DNA of 64,000 nt from Sycon ciliatum (taxonomy: Eukaryota; Porifera; Calcarea; Leucosolenida; Sycettidae), in the NCBI RefSeq assembly GCF_964019385.1, contig NC_088649.1, positions 8,075,985 to 8,139,984 of the forward strand, in the 5' to 3' direction. Positions within the stretch are counted from its first letter, which is position 1; each line of letters begins with the position of its first letter. This document shows, in pieces, positions 10,748-21,548 of the stretch. Made by a program: the position numbers and the translations under genes. Below the pieces are notes generated by a model, which had not been told where the DNA came from, ran no database searches, and saw only the letters and a program-made list of their open reading frames with translations.

Positions 10748-10984
10748 ACCCTCGATCGAAAAAAAAAAATGGATGCTTATCACGGAAGTCTCCCACATAA
10801 ATATCGCAAGAAAAATGGGGGAGAGGAGAGTGGAAGATGAAGCATGGGAAGAAGGCAAACAAGTACCTAAATATCGAGGTATAAAAGCAGGAAAGAAGTC
10901 GACGAGGGAAGAAATCACCTCTGCAGATAATAGCGGGACATTTAGATGAAAAAACCCCAGCAAGGATTAATTTCAAGGAAAAAA
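10748..10984. other. Unassigned spacer with A-rich tract
   Basis: The first bases (CCCTCGATCG) continue family A core sequence. An A11 run and purine-rich DNA follow. No domain is recognisable in any frame. It may include the 3' UTR of the LINE fragment that ends just after it. Confidence 0.4.
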
Positions 10985-11818
10985 AATTCTCAAACGGAAA
11001 AGTTCGGAATTCCAGTCAGAGAATATCTATGCTGTGAGTAATGAGCCTTTAGAGCAATGCGAAAATTGCCAGAGGACTGAACGCAGCGGATGTATTCTGG
11101 AAGTTTGTTCCATTCCACAGATAAACTGAAGAGAGGGGATTTAAGGAAATGGGCGCCAGAACGAGGTGAAACTATAGAGGACGGGTGACGACAACTAAGA
11201 GATACATTGAATTTGAAACGAATTAGCAAAGACGGAAACTGGTAAAAGACATGATGAAAATACAGCAAGGACAGAATCTGACGGCGCCACTTCAGGGATG
11301 ACCAGTCACAAGTACGATTAAAAATCTGCTTCGGGGTTTCCCACTCAGGAGGGTGCCGGGTCTTACAAAGCAGATATGAACGAGCAGCAACGGCTTGCAG
11401 TCACGCCCTTTTCTCAGGGGATTCTGTCCCTGCATTAGCTATACTTGTCACATGCTATGAGATTGTGTCTAATAATAATAATAATAATAATAAGTCGGTC
11501 TAACGTAAGCGAATCTGAATGGGATACGGCGAATGACCAGACAGGGACTGCGTATTCTAACAGTGGTCGTACGTAACACTTGTAGAGCAAATTCACGGTT
11601 GAAGTAGAAAGGAAATGGGCCATATGGCGCAACAGAAAAACACGACTGCGAAACGTGTGGGTGATAGATTTTATATGGTCAGAAAAATTTAGTGAAGGAG
11701 TGATAGTCACGCCGAGATGACAGTGGCTATCACCTTTCTGAATAGGCACACCGTTCATTGTCAAGGGGGATGACGGGCCGGGGGCTAATGCATATTTTTG
11801 AAAGGGTAGGTGGACGCA
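10985..11818 (-). pseudogene. LINE-2a: C-terminal reverse transcriptase fragment
   Basis: The minus strand encodes a LINE C-terminal region: QKYALAPG.., GDSHCHLGVTITPSLNFSDHIKSI, YKCYVRPLLEYAVPVWS, then after an interruption AARSYLLCKTRHPPEWETP and a C-terminal WNKLPEYIR ending at 10990. The interruption at 11413-11490 is a nested LINE-1 3' UTR in opposite orientation. One in-frame stop lies just 3' of the nested piece. The 5' end is truncated and joins family A at about 11816-11820, the same arm position at which a different LINE joins at 43196. Confidence 0.75.
11413..11490 (+). mobile_element. Nested LINE-1 3' UTR with (TAA)n tail
   Basis: Reading plus, CCCTGCATTAGCTATACTTGTCAC and the following bases match the LINE-1 3' UTR (reverse complement of 2826-2880) and end in (TAA)n. 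It splits the LINE-2a coding frame between LTLDRL and EKRA, so this very short LINE-1 copy landed after LINE-2a. Confidence 0.8.
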
Positions 11819-12062
11819 TATTCAAATAGGGCTTTCAAATGCAAGATCATAATGTGAAGCAACTTGGAAGAATTAGTATGTATGCGAAGTTTATCGGGGA
11901 ATGCATGCAGGGCGCGATAGTGCGGGTTCGAATCCCAGGTTATGTCCCAAAAAAAGGAATTTTTTAAAGAATTTATAACATCCCTATGCCTTTTTTTTGT
12001 CTCGGTCATCAAGGCAAAAAAGCATAGCGTAGGGCCCTTAGCTTCCAAGCTCTCTCGTCTCG
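11816..12062 (+). repeat. tRNA-headed repeat family A, right arm
   Basis: This is the reverse complement of the arm type at 42740-42960. It carries GGTTCGAATCC (B box) at 11935-11945, then A- and T-rich stretches, GGCAAAAAAGCATAGCGTAGG and the terminal GCTTCCAAGCTCTCTCG. It marks the right edge of the transposon island; zinc-finger unit sequence resumes at about 12066. Confidence 0.65.
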
Positions 12063-12065
12063 TAC

Positions 12066-13954
12066 GTTGCGAGCGCCTTAGTAAATTTATGAAATTAAAA
12101 AGACTACGAGTTACGGTATGCCAAACACGATGGATGAACCCTGCGACAACGCCACCCGGAGAAGGAGATTAATTATTAACACATATCCTTCTATGAATCA
12201 TGCAATGAATCAAGGCATAATGAAAATTGGAAACATATCCATCTAGGGGAATGCAGAGACGCCTTATATCTACATGACACACTACGGCTCTGCAATAAGC
12301 ATGGCCGGCAGACGTTGTTAAAATCCCCAGCCTTTCAGGATGCCAACAAAAACGTCTTTAGTCTTTATGCTCATTACATGAAGTCACGCTTGCAAACTGT
12401 GGCCACGCACAGGAACTTCTAGCAGACAATTGTGCCCTTGACCACGCTCAAACAATGCTCTAATGTATGATACAGCAATGGGCATATTCGTACTAATTAC
12501 CGTGGAGGCTCATCTAGCAAGGATGCATAAATACAACAAAGTGTATGAATGGACTTGCGACACAACATGGTACGACCGACACTGTGATCATAATGTCTTT
12601 AGTGGATTACAAAATGAATACGGAGACAGGATTGAACTACATGTACAGCAAAACCTGTGACTAGCGACCACCCCTTGGTGCCAGCAAAAGCGGTCTTTAG
12701 TAGCAGGTGGTCTTTAGTTAGAGGTTTGCACTGCGTGACCATATATGGACCCCATTATGTGATATGTATGTCAAAACACAGCCAATACAATTCCCCAGGA
12801 CTTGCTCAATACCATTCTTATTTTAGGTCAAACAACACTTGGAGAGAAAGACGGAGAGATGGAGAGATGTCGTTCAAGCAGCATTGCTGAGTCAGCCGGG
12901 AGTGTATTGCAGCATCAAGGAAAGCTAATTTTGTCCTTCAGCGCAATAGCACTTACGACTGCGATCCAGAGCGCTCGAGAAGTCGATCAAACCGTCCAAT
13001 CTACAAATCTGAAAGAAACCACCAACCTGCTCAATGCACCTTTCTTTGGAAGAGTTTACAAATCATCGGATTTCGTAGGCTAACAAAAGTTATATTCCGA
13101 GAGCCATGCATGATGCAGAGCTATCCGCTACTAACAGTGACACTCCATTTACAGCGCAACAAACAATTAGCTAACTCCAGACAGCAGTGTGAGGCTCATG
13201 GAGATGCTAAAAAGAGGCGAGCCCGTTCACAAAGTTGCCTACGACCCATCTACGTCGCCAGTCTGCACTGAAGAAAAATGTGTGAAGAAGTGGTCGATGC
13301 ACTCCGGCGAAGCTCGTAGAGTCGGGTTTTCGCTCCCAAAGTAGGAGCTAGCTAGCTCCCACGCAGATTGCGACACGCAAGCCCAAACGAACTGAATGAA
13401 TGTAGTGAGTTTGATTGCTTATACCGCCTTAGGATTGTACCTCCATATCTGCGCAAAAGCCTTCTGACGGTGATAAGAGGAAGTGGAAACCAAGGTAATG
13501 TATTTCCCAACAAAAATCAATGTGTGCGGAGTAGGCATGGGTTACCCTGTGTCAGGGGTTCGCGAAAATAATCACGCCTCACTAACTCTATGGTTATGCA
13601 ATGATGAAACGCTGCATCTGTAAGGACACTAACGGCTGATGCAGAAGGATACCTTATTGTTGTAACAGTTCGTTTAGTGATACCGTCAAATGAAGTGGAC
13701 GATTACTTGAAGTGTGATAATAAAATCTCGACGCTCTACGTAGTGAGGTTTTAGCTTTGAAGTGTGAGAAAAGGTCGCATAATTTGTCACCTGGGCTTCT
13801 ACTGACTTACCATTGAAATACCATGCGTAACCATCATGAAGATTTCTTTTCCCTAAAGTGCTGAATCTGTCTTGTACTTTAGTTTTGTTGGTACTCTCGT
13901 TCCGCTAGTAACGTTTAGCTCATCCATTACTGTACTGCAGTTCTTGAGTGAGAA
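12066..13954 (+). other. Conserved upstream region of zinc-finger subfamily I (unit A)
   Basis: This non-coding block aligns with 16850-18745, 29650-31003 and, in part, 36810-37663 and 49700-50235. Conserved landmarks are ACACGAT/AGGAT.AA, CACTACGGC.CTGCAATA, TACAGCAATGGG.ATATTC, AAGTGGTTGATG, GGAGTAGGCATGGGTTACCC and AAATCTCGACGCTCT. The last 15 nt before the ATG follow a TGTACTGCAG that could be a splice acceptor (exon from 13941). It probably contains the promoter, a 5' exon and an intron, but no TATA box or transcription start is identifiable. Confidence 0.6.
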
Positions 13955-15053
13955 ATGGAAGACTTTGAGGAGTCGATGTCTGACTGCAGTATGGACTCTT
14001 ATGAGCTGCCACCAATGCCGCCTTTATTCAGGATAAAAGGAATTTATCCCTTAGTGGTTATTCGTCCGAATATGGCACACATTCTGCTCAGACATCTTCT
14101 GAGTCACCTATCACACCCGTTAATCAAAGTATGCAGAATGCGGCAGCAGAGGTGTTGCCCGACTTAGATCCAGAGGACACGCTCTCTTTCCACAAAGACG
14201 ATACTTCCGGGGCTTCGACTTTGCCTTTGGCAAGATCAACGAAGAAAGAAAGTAATTCAGCAAGTGCTTTAGCTCATTATGAATGTGGTGTATCATCTCC
14301 AAGTAGACGTGGACAAGTCTGGCACGATAAAAAGGAGGACGCTCGGCCGGGAAAATCTTTTGAATTGGGCTACGGAGTCGACTCGCCTTCCAAGAACAGT
14401 TGTAATGCCGACCCGGAACAGCCTGGACCACCAGTGCGGAAATCGACAGCGAATACGTCTTTCTCTAGTTGTCCGTTTGATCACGGTAGAATTTTTGAAA
14501 CGGAAAAAAGGAGACATCGGAAGAAGGGGATGCAGTCGACATACAAGGAGTTCGCGGAAATGATACCAGACATCAGCCCGTTGGGTCTAAGTGTACCGCT
14601 ATGGTTCTAGATCAAGGAAAACGTTCTATGAGTAAAACCCTATACAAGTGTCGCGAGTGTTCCAGACAGTTCAAGAAAGCAAATGATCTTCGTCGCCATG
14701 AACGTGTTCACACTGGAGAGCGACCATTCAAGTGTGATGGATGCAGCAGTTCATTCTCTATGCCTGGTAATTTACTAGTGCACAAACGTGTTCACACCGG
14801 AGAGAAGCCTTTCACGTGCAAGGTTTGCAAAGCGTCGTTCACCACATCATCAAATCTACGTGCACATGAACGTATTCACACAGGGGAGAGGCCTTTCAAG
14901 TGCGATACATGTGAAGCGTCGTTCAAAAGATTGACACATCTTCGTAATCATGAACGGATTCATACTGGGGAGGGGCCTCACCGGTGCAACGTATGTGGCG
15001 CGTCGTTTCGGCGGTTATCAACTCTACGTGCTCATGAACGCGGCACGCATTGA
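13955..15053 (+). pseudogene. C2H2 zinc-finger gene A (subfamily I), two 1-nt slips
   Basis: The N-terminus is MEDFEESMSDCSMDSYELPP, the acidic, Ser-rich start shared by the subfamily. Next come a segment with LDPEDTLSFHKDD and a Ser-rich linker, and then five C2H2 fingers at about 14640-15050 (KCRECSRQF.., KCDGCSSSF.., TCKVCKASF.., KCDTCEASF.., RCNVCGASF..) ending RAHERGTH. Linkers are HTGE(R/K)PF. Compared with copies at 31004 and 61511, one A is missing near 14035 and one base in the A run near 14505. These put the parts in three frames. Either the gene is a recent pseudogene or these are homopolymer assembly errors. If read through, it would be a nuclear DNA-binding protein. Confidence 0.8.
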
Positions 15054-15540
15054 ATTGTCCCTACAGTAGCAAAGCATGTAGATCATATTTCTACAGAACA
15101 AGAAATCGGCAACAACCAGAACGTTAACGTACAAGAAAAAGGCATTTTGTGGAATATTTAACTTTGTGCACACTTTCCCAAACTCATAAAGAAGACAACC
15201 TTCATACTTGCAATATGTGAAAAAATCAGTCTCGTGCTCAAAGTTACTGTATCGACATGCGCTTCACATACAGGTGTGAAATCTAGCAGACCAACAGTAA
15301 GGTGGTTACTTTTCATGTAGACACATTTAGCTCATGCGAACACATTCATAAGAATGATGATGATCGTTGTCTATTTTACTGAGTTGGAGTTAGCCATGAA
15401 TTTATAAGGTTATCTCTCTGCCTATAGCCGCAGCACCTTTTGTAACTAGTCTCGGTGCTTATAGAACTAATCATGTTTGCAGTTTTGTTTTGTTTGTCTC
15501 TGTTTTACGTGTCATTACTAAATACTGTCAATTTTGCTTA
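15054..15540 (+). other. Conserved 3' region of subfamily I (unit A)
   Basis: This aligns with 32171-32720 and 62525-62830: AAAGCATGTAGATC.TATTTCTACAGA, ACATGCGCTTCACATACAG and GAATGATGATGAT. It is probably the 3' UTR plus flank. No further finger is encoded. Confidence 0.6.
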
Positions 15541-16016
15541 GTATATCTCTGTGCCTAACGACCGTTATTTGCATTCTTCGACACATTCGCTCCGAAGAAT
15601 TACACCCGAAGTAATGTTCGTTTGTCTGAAACCGAGAACACAGTCTTTCTATTCCAAGTCGTAACGCCGAGCGAATGAGTCGTTCACTTAGGTTTTTATT
15701 GCACCACGGCATGCGGTTCACGTTTCTATTTACGTTAACTAAGATGTTGACAGTTTTCATTGGTTTCGGGTCACGAGACCAAAACGAGAGCGCTGCCGTG
15801 GGCAAATCCATATTTTGGTTTTCTAGGGCTGGTCAGAATTTCCAGGAGCTCTGTTGTGAGCCGTGAACTCGTGGTTCCCTCTTTCTTAATGTTCCTTGGG
15901 TCAGATTGTGTTTTGCTTTCCAACTTCGCTCTGCCATGCCAATGAAAGACCAGAAGAAAGAAAAATAGGCCCATTCTTGTCAGACTGGTTTGTCCAATGT
16001 TCTTACTAGTCTGGTC
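15541..16016. other. Unassigned stretch
   Basis: No repeat partner, domain or RNA motif was recognised here. A 97-codon minus frame (15811-15518) has no recognisable features. Confidence 0.3.
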
Positions 16017-16849
16017 ATTTTCATAAGGTGTGCGAGAAATCCTTCACGCACTTATCAAATTTCAAAAATGTATGAACGTCATCACAAACAACACGTACCA
16101 GTCTAGTGCCCTTAAAAATATGCCAGACTCCCAAATATAAAGCCTTTGCGTAGGGAACGTGAGCAACACTTTGAAAATATAAATTACAATTCTTTTTCGA
16201 TTTTGCTCAATCTTCTCGCTCGCATATCTTTTTTATTCTTTATTCTCACGATGGCACCATTGCCAGTAAGAGGTAAAAGCTACTTGTGACTTTGTGTAGT
16301 TGTTGTCTATGTTACTGGTTGTGCAATTAATGTCATTGAATATGTTTAGAAACTCGGGTATTGAGCCAATAATAAATGTAGAAAAGAAAAAGGACATATG
16401 GAAACGAGCGCTACGGAGATGTGTTGGAGCTAGGTGTCAGGACGTCGAATGTCTCACTACTCTGTAAGTTTTGTGCCTAGTCGTTGCACTTTCTGACTGT
16501 ATAGAGTATCTAGTTACAGTGTTGAACATGTTTAGGATAATATTTTAAAACCTTACTAGTTACAACCTTGCAGTGACATTTGCTTTGGTTTATAAGTTGC
16601 CGGGTCGTTTTAGAAAACTTTAAGCTGCATTATTGTATTGGTTTCCATGTATAGAACCATGTGAAGTTATCGTGTTATTCTAGAAAACTGTGTGCTAACG
16701 TTCCGTCTTGGAGGGGAAACATTGCTCATTCAACCGAAAACTATAAATCGATGATTGGCTTTAATCGGTACACGTTTACACTACTAATTCGGACAAATGC
16801 AGGTGTGACAAATTTTAGCAACCGTTTTAATCTAGTAACTTTCGAGAGC
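16017..16849 (+). pseudogene. Zinc-finger relic and flank, paralogue of 2285-2806
   Basis: The first 100 bases encode a decayed finger, HKVCEKSFTHLSNFKNV, followed by a stop; a stop also follows in the partner copy. The following AT-rich non-coding DNA aligns with 2400-2806. At about 16835-16850 the sequence runs uninterrupted from AACCGTTTTA to the start of the unit B upstream region. This is the pre-insertion form of the site that holds the 9.2-kb transposon island at 2807-12065. Confidence 0.65.
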
Positions 16850-18745
16850 TTTACGAAAATTACGAAGTTTGAACGCCTACGAATTATAGTATACCAAACA
16901 CGAAGGATAAATCTTGCTACAACGCCAACTGGAAAAGGAGATTATCAAATGAATGGATCAAGGAATAATGACAATTGGGAAGCATATCCATTTAGGGCTA
17001 TGCACAGACGCCTAACATCTATTTCGAAGTACATGAGACACTACGGCCCTGCAATAGCTATAGCCGGAGGATGTTGGTGAAAATCCCAAAATGATGCCTT
17101 TGAGGATGCCAACAATAACCTAGTTTTTATGCTTATTATATGAAATTATGCTTTCAAGCTGTGGCCATGCACAGGAACTTATAGCAGACAATCGTGTCTT
17201 TACACACTCTTTAACAATACTGCAATGTATGACACAGCTATGGGTATATTCATACAGCAATGGGTATATTCATACTGCTAACTCTGGAGGCTCATCAAGC
17301 AAGGATTTATAAATATAACAGAGTATAGGAATGGACTTGCAAACAGAACATGGTGCGGCCAACACTCGGATCATACTGGCTTCAGTGGATTACAAAACGG
17401 ATGAGGCCAAGCGTATGACAGTCTTGAACTACGGGCATTGACTGTGTGTGTAAAAGCAGGTATGTAGAAGTCTATCGGAAGTGCAGCCATTTTGTTCAAG
17501 CAGCAGTGGTGAGTCAGCCGGAATTGTATTGCAGCATCATGGAAAGCTAGTTTTATCCTCCAGGTTGTGGCGCACTAGCGCAAAGTAGTAAATATAGCAA
17601 ATTTAATAACAAACATTCGAGTAATTCTCACTTTTACGACTTCTGCTATACTGTGGGAATTTGTACCACTTCCTACGTGAGAGCTTGCGCTTTTCCTGCC
17701 GACTTGAATGTCACTCAGTTGACTGAATCACGATTGCGATACAGAGGACTGGATAAATCGATCGAACCATCCAAGATCTACAAACTTGAAAGAAAGCACC
17801 ACTCCCTGCTCCAGACATATTATTTCGAAAGGGTTCAACCATCATCAACATTTGTACGCTTATAAAAGTTATGCTCCGAAAGCACTGCATTATGCAGAGC
17901 TATCCGACACTAACTAACAGTGATACTCCGTTTCCAGTGCGATAAACACCTAGCGAACTCCTGACAGCAGTTTGAGTCATTTTGGCTCATGTCGGTGCTG
18001 AAAAAAGGCGAGGGGTGTTGAGGTTTACAACGTTGCACACAGCCAGTCTAAATCCTGAGTCTGCGTTGGGGTCAAAAGTGAGAAGAAGTGGTTAATGACG
18101 GGGTTGTTGCACTTCGGCGATATTCTTGGATACGTGTTTCCCTTACGAGATAGGACCTGGCTATCTCCCACTTAGGGCGTGAAACACAAGTCCAAACGCA
18201 GTGTGTGAATGCAGCGAGTTTGATTGCTCATCCTGCCTTAGTTAGGGTTGTACCTCCTTGTCAGTGCAAAGAACATTCTCAGGGTGCAAAGGAGAAGTAG
18301 AAACCTAGAAAATGTATTATCACCTTGTGCGGAGTAGGCATGGGTTACCCAGTGTCAGGAGTTCGCGAAAATAATCACGCCTTACTAACGATATGGTTAT
18401 ATAATGGTGGTGGCTGGATCTGCAAGGTCACTAACGGCTGATGCAGAAGGATATCTTTTTCTTGCAGCACTTCGTTTACTGATACCTTCAAATCAAGTGG
18501 ACTATTAGGATAATAAAATCTCGACGTTCTGCGGAGTGAACATTTAGCTCTGAGGTGAGAGAAAGTCGCCTAATTTGTAACGTTAGCTTCTACTGACTCA
18601 CCGTTAAAATACCATGCGAAGCCATGAAGATGACTTCTTTTCCCTAAATTGCTGAATCTGTCTTGTAATTCAGTTTTGTTGGTATTCTCGTTCCGCTAGT
18701 AACGTATAGTTCATGCCTTATAGCACTGCAGTTTTTGAGCGAGAA
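16850..18745 (+). other. Upstream region of subfamily I (unit B)
   Basis: This aligns with 12066-13954 with many point differences. Unit B carries a local duplication, CATACAGCAATGGGTATATT twice near 17250, and an insertion near 17580-17660. No protein-coding frame is conserved between copies, which supports a non-coding role. Confidence 0.6.
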
Positions 18746-18985
18746 ATGGAAGACGGTGAAGAGTCGATGTCTAACTGCAGTGTTGGTACAAATGAGCCAC
18801 TCCAATGCCGCCATAAATCAGGATCAACAGGAATATATCCGAATATGGCATACTTTCTGCTCAGACGTCTTCTGACTAATCTATCACAGGCGTTGATCAA
18901 CGTATGCAGAATGCGGTAGGAACGGTTTTGTCATACTTAGATCCAGAGGCCGCGCTCTCTTTCCACAAACTTAAAAATGGTTTTA
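18746..18985 (+). pseudogene. Subfamily I gene fragment B, fused to subfamily II flank
   Basis: It begins MEDGEESMSNCSVGTNEPL, then frame changes obscure the rest. The remnant CTTAGATCCAGAGGCCGCGCTCTCTTTCCACAAA corresponds to LDPEDTLSFHK of the intact relatives. Homology to subfamily I ends near 18985, before any finger. The next bases match the 3' flank of subfamily II genes (24440 onward). It is a hybrid unit, most simply explained by unequal recombination. Confidence 0.75.
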
Positions 18986-19430
18986 AAGTGTGCACGAATT
19001 AGTCTCCAACTCCTTGCACGAGCATGCGCTCACACGTACCGATGTGATTGCCAGCAGTCCTTCATCCAGGAGCATATTTACAGCACACGAACACATTCAT
19101 AATAATAAGGTCCAATGATTATCTCTTGTACTCGGCTTGTGTGCATCTTCTTGTTTGCCGTGAGATATAAAATCACACCTTTGCTTATAGCTTCAGCCCA
19201 TCCTATGACCATCTTGCTGCAAGTTGGACAAATTATATTACCCTACAAACACCTTTGTTTCTAGCTTACGGCTCGTCAGTGTCCACATTGCAGTATACAA
19301 TACATCGCTGCACACGTCTATCATAAATCATATTCTGTGAATCAATTCTTCCACTCTAACGTTTTTGCAGAATTCTAGATTTACGTACTTGAGGTACTCT
19401 CCAATTCCAGTATAGAGTAATTCATACCAA
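18986..19430 (+). other. Subfamily II 3' flank, copy at unit B
   Basis: This aligns with 24470-24850 and 57290-57680 (CACACGAACACATTCATA, CTTGTTTGCC, AAACACCTTTGTTTCTAGCTTACG, GTGAATCAATTCTTCCAC). It is probably non-coding. Confidence 0.6.
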
Positions 19431-20439
19431 AACACGTCCGAAAGCCCGCTTTAATTTTAAGAGAGCAGGTATGTGAAAGCCAGGAATGCTGCGCTGGGCC
19501 ACCTCTTCTCTTTCGCTCGAATTATGCAAAATGTTTCTTTTGGGGTCTACAACAACCATGCAAAAGGACTTGTTGCACAACTGACGAACACCTTGGGACT
19601 TTTAGACTACCTCGAAATGGGCCCAAAATTCGAGTGATTTTTTAGGTCCAAAAACAAGTCCTGGTACAGAGTACAAAATGGAGGGAAGAACAAACCCCTA
19701 CTTTGCCACCAGTACCTCACCTGAGTAGTATTTACATCACCGACACGTAGAGTCATGGCTACATCCAGTAAAGAAATGGCGATTCATAGAGGAGCGGCAA
19801 AGTTGCTCTGCACAATTGAAGAACATAATGTTATGTACCTCGTCCCGTACGTTCTACAACCTTTTCCGACGGACAAATCTCAATGTGTGACCGATATGTT
19901 TACGTCCTGAAACTGGCCTTTGAGTCGACCACCACATGACATGCAGATCGAACGATTTTTAAGGGTTGATAAACAACCAAGATCAGTATCAAAATCTGGA
20001 AAATCAGGTTGATCATTAACACGATTTTCACGATGTTATGATGTATGATGGCATGTTGACAGCGTGACAAATGATCACGTATGATGCACTGGACTTCGCG
20101 ATATGGTGCTAGTTGCAACTTATTTTCCAGGCAGCTTAGTTGCCATTTTGACAACGTACTCGCCACAAGTTTGAGCACGCGCTTTTCAGGTACTCTTCGA
20201 GAGATCGAGCTGTTGGGTAAAGACGTAAATTCACGGCTATAACGTGTATCTGGTAAGTTGGTCGTGTAGTTCGTGCATTTTTGAGGAGGCTAACAGTAAA
20301 GAGAATCGTTCTGATTTCTATGGACATAACATCCCCATTCCCATCTGGTCTATACCATTTTATTCCTATTGCAAGCCCAGTCTCTTGTAGAAACCCAGTC
20401 TCTATTATAAGCGCATTCCAGAAGGGCTTCGATGATAAA
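19431..20439. other. Unassigned stretch with a small open frame
   Basis: Homology to subfamily II flank stops at about 19430. A 51-codon frame at 19755-19910 starts MATSSKEMAIHRGAAKLLC and ends MFTS. It has an ordinary composition but no recognised domain, and no paralogue is visible in the window. It could be an exon of an unknown gene or chance. Confidence 0.25.
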
Positions 20440-21548
20440 CTAGAGTAGTCTCCAACATACCCGCAGGGCTAATATTCAAGTTATAATGGAGAACTTTATA
20501 GATCATGTCCATGCAAGCTTGATGTCGCACATTATCACATAAACACATGCCTTGGTATTAAGAGTCTGTATTGCTGCAATCAGATACCGTGATCATGTCA
20601 ACACATGGTTGGTGGTTGGAGCATTGTCATCCGAGTCCTAGAAATAGAATTTTCATTATAAGCTGAATTTTAAAATATCCTTCTTGCCGGATCGATGGAG
20701 TCGCGCTGAGAGCAAACTCTGCGTTGTCAAACGGCCCTGAATTGTCACTGATTAAAGTATCGACATGTTAGAGACGAACAGCTGCTAGACAAGAAAGCAA
20801 CTTCGAGTTACAACAAGCAGACTTACACTGGCTTCTCACCGGACCTGAAGAAAACCCACTCCTCGCCACATTCTGCGAACTCCCACCACTCAGACTGGAG
20901 TCGCAAAAAGGACGAGCATCAGACCCCAAAAATCGTTCACCACAAGTTCGATAATTGTTCTTGTTTCTCATGAGATTTCACCAATGGTGTGCTAAACTCG
21001 TCAACCCTTGCATGTCACGTAAGATAATGATTTCAACACAGGTAAGGATGATGCCGCTCTTGTTTTGAAGGAAGTGCCCATTGATGGTGAAGCATTCACA
21101 GTTTTTGAAATAGAATCTGCATGACATAGTTACAACTCTGTTAGGTTCACGATCTCACATATGCACGCACTCGCACAATCGTACTAACCTTTACAGGCTC
21201 ATGCTCACCTTTACACTCTCGTACTCACCCTTGTCCCCTTTTCTAACCTTTTCTTCCGTTGGCCTGGGTAGCTAGATTCGCGCTTTAGCACATTCATTTC
21301 CATAGCTACCCAGTCCCTTGATAAGCTCTGCCTTTTGACATTTTCTCTCTCTCTCTCTTTCCAACGAATCTATGAATTTTGAACCGTGTTCATTATGATA
21401 TTATTATGACTTGAGTTGAGTTTTGGAGTTTGTATTTTCAAGGTTGTGTGCTCCTCTGCCAGTCAGTGTCTTTAAGAGTGGGGTTCTGTTCATTTTCGGC
21501 AACACAAATTGGTTTCTTCTTGGGATTCAATTGTACGGGGAAAGTGCT
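20440..21548 (+). other. 5' region of the intact subfamily II zinc-finger gene
   Basis: This aligns with 54335-55614, including CATCCGAGTCCTAGAAAT.GAATTTTCATTA, CGGCCCTGAATTGTCACTGATTA and GATAATTGTTCTTGTTTCTCATGAGAT. The partner copy carries a TA-flanked MITE at the point that is empty here (20676-20677). The stretch before the ATG holds a pyrimidine-rich CTCTCTCTCTCTTTCC. No TATA box or initiator is clear. Confidence 0.55.

Noticed and set aside
11885-11950. Possible tRNA gene in family A
   Set aside because: The B box is perfect but the rest does not fold as a cloverleaf and the sequence is repeated several times in the window.
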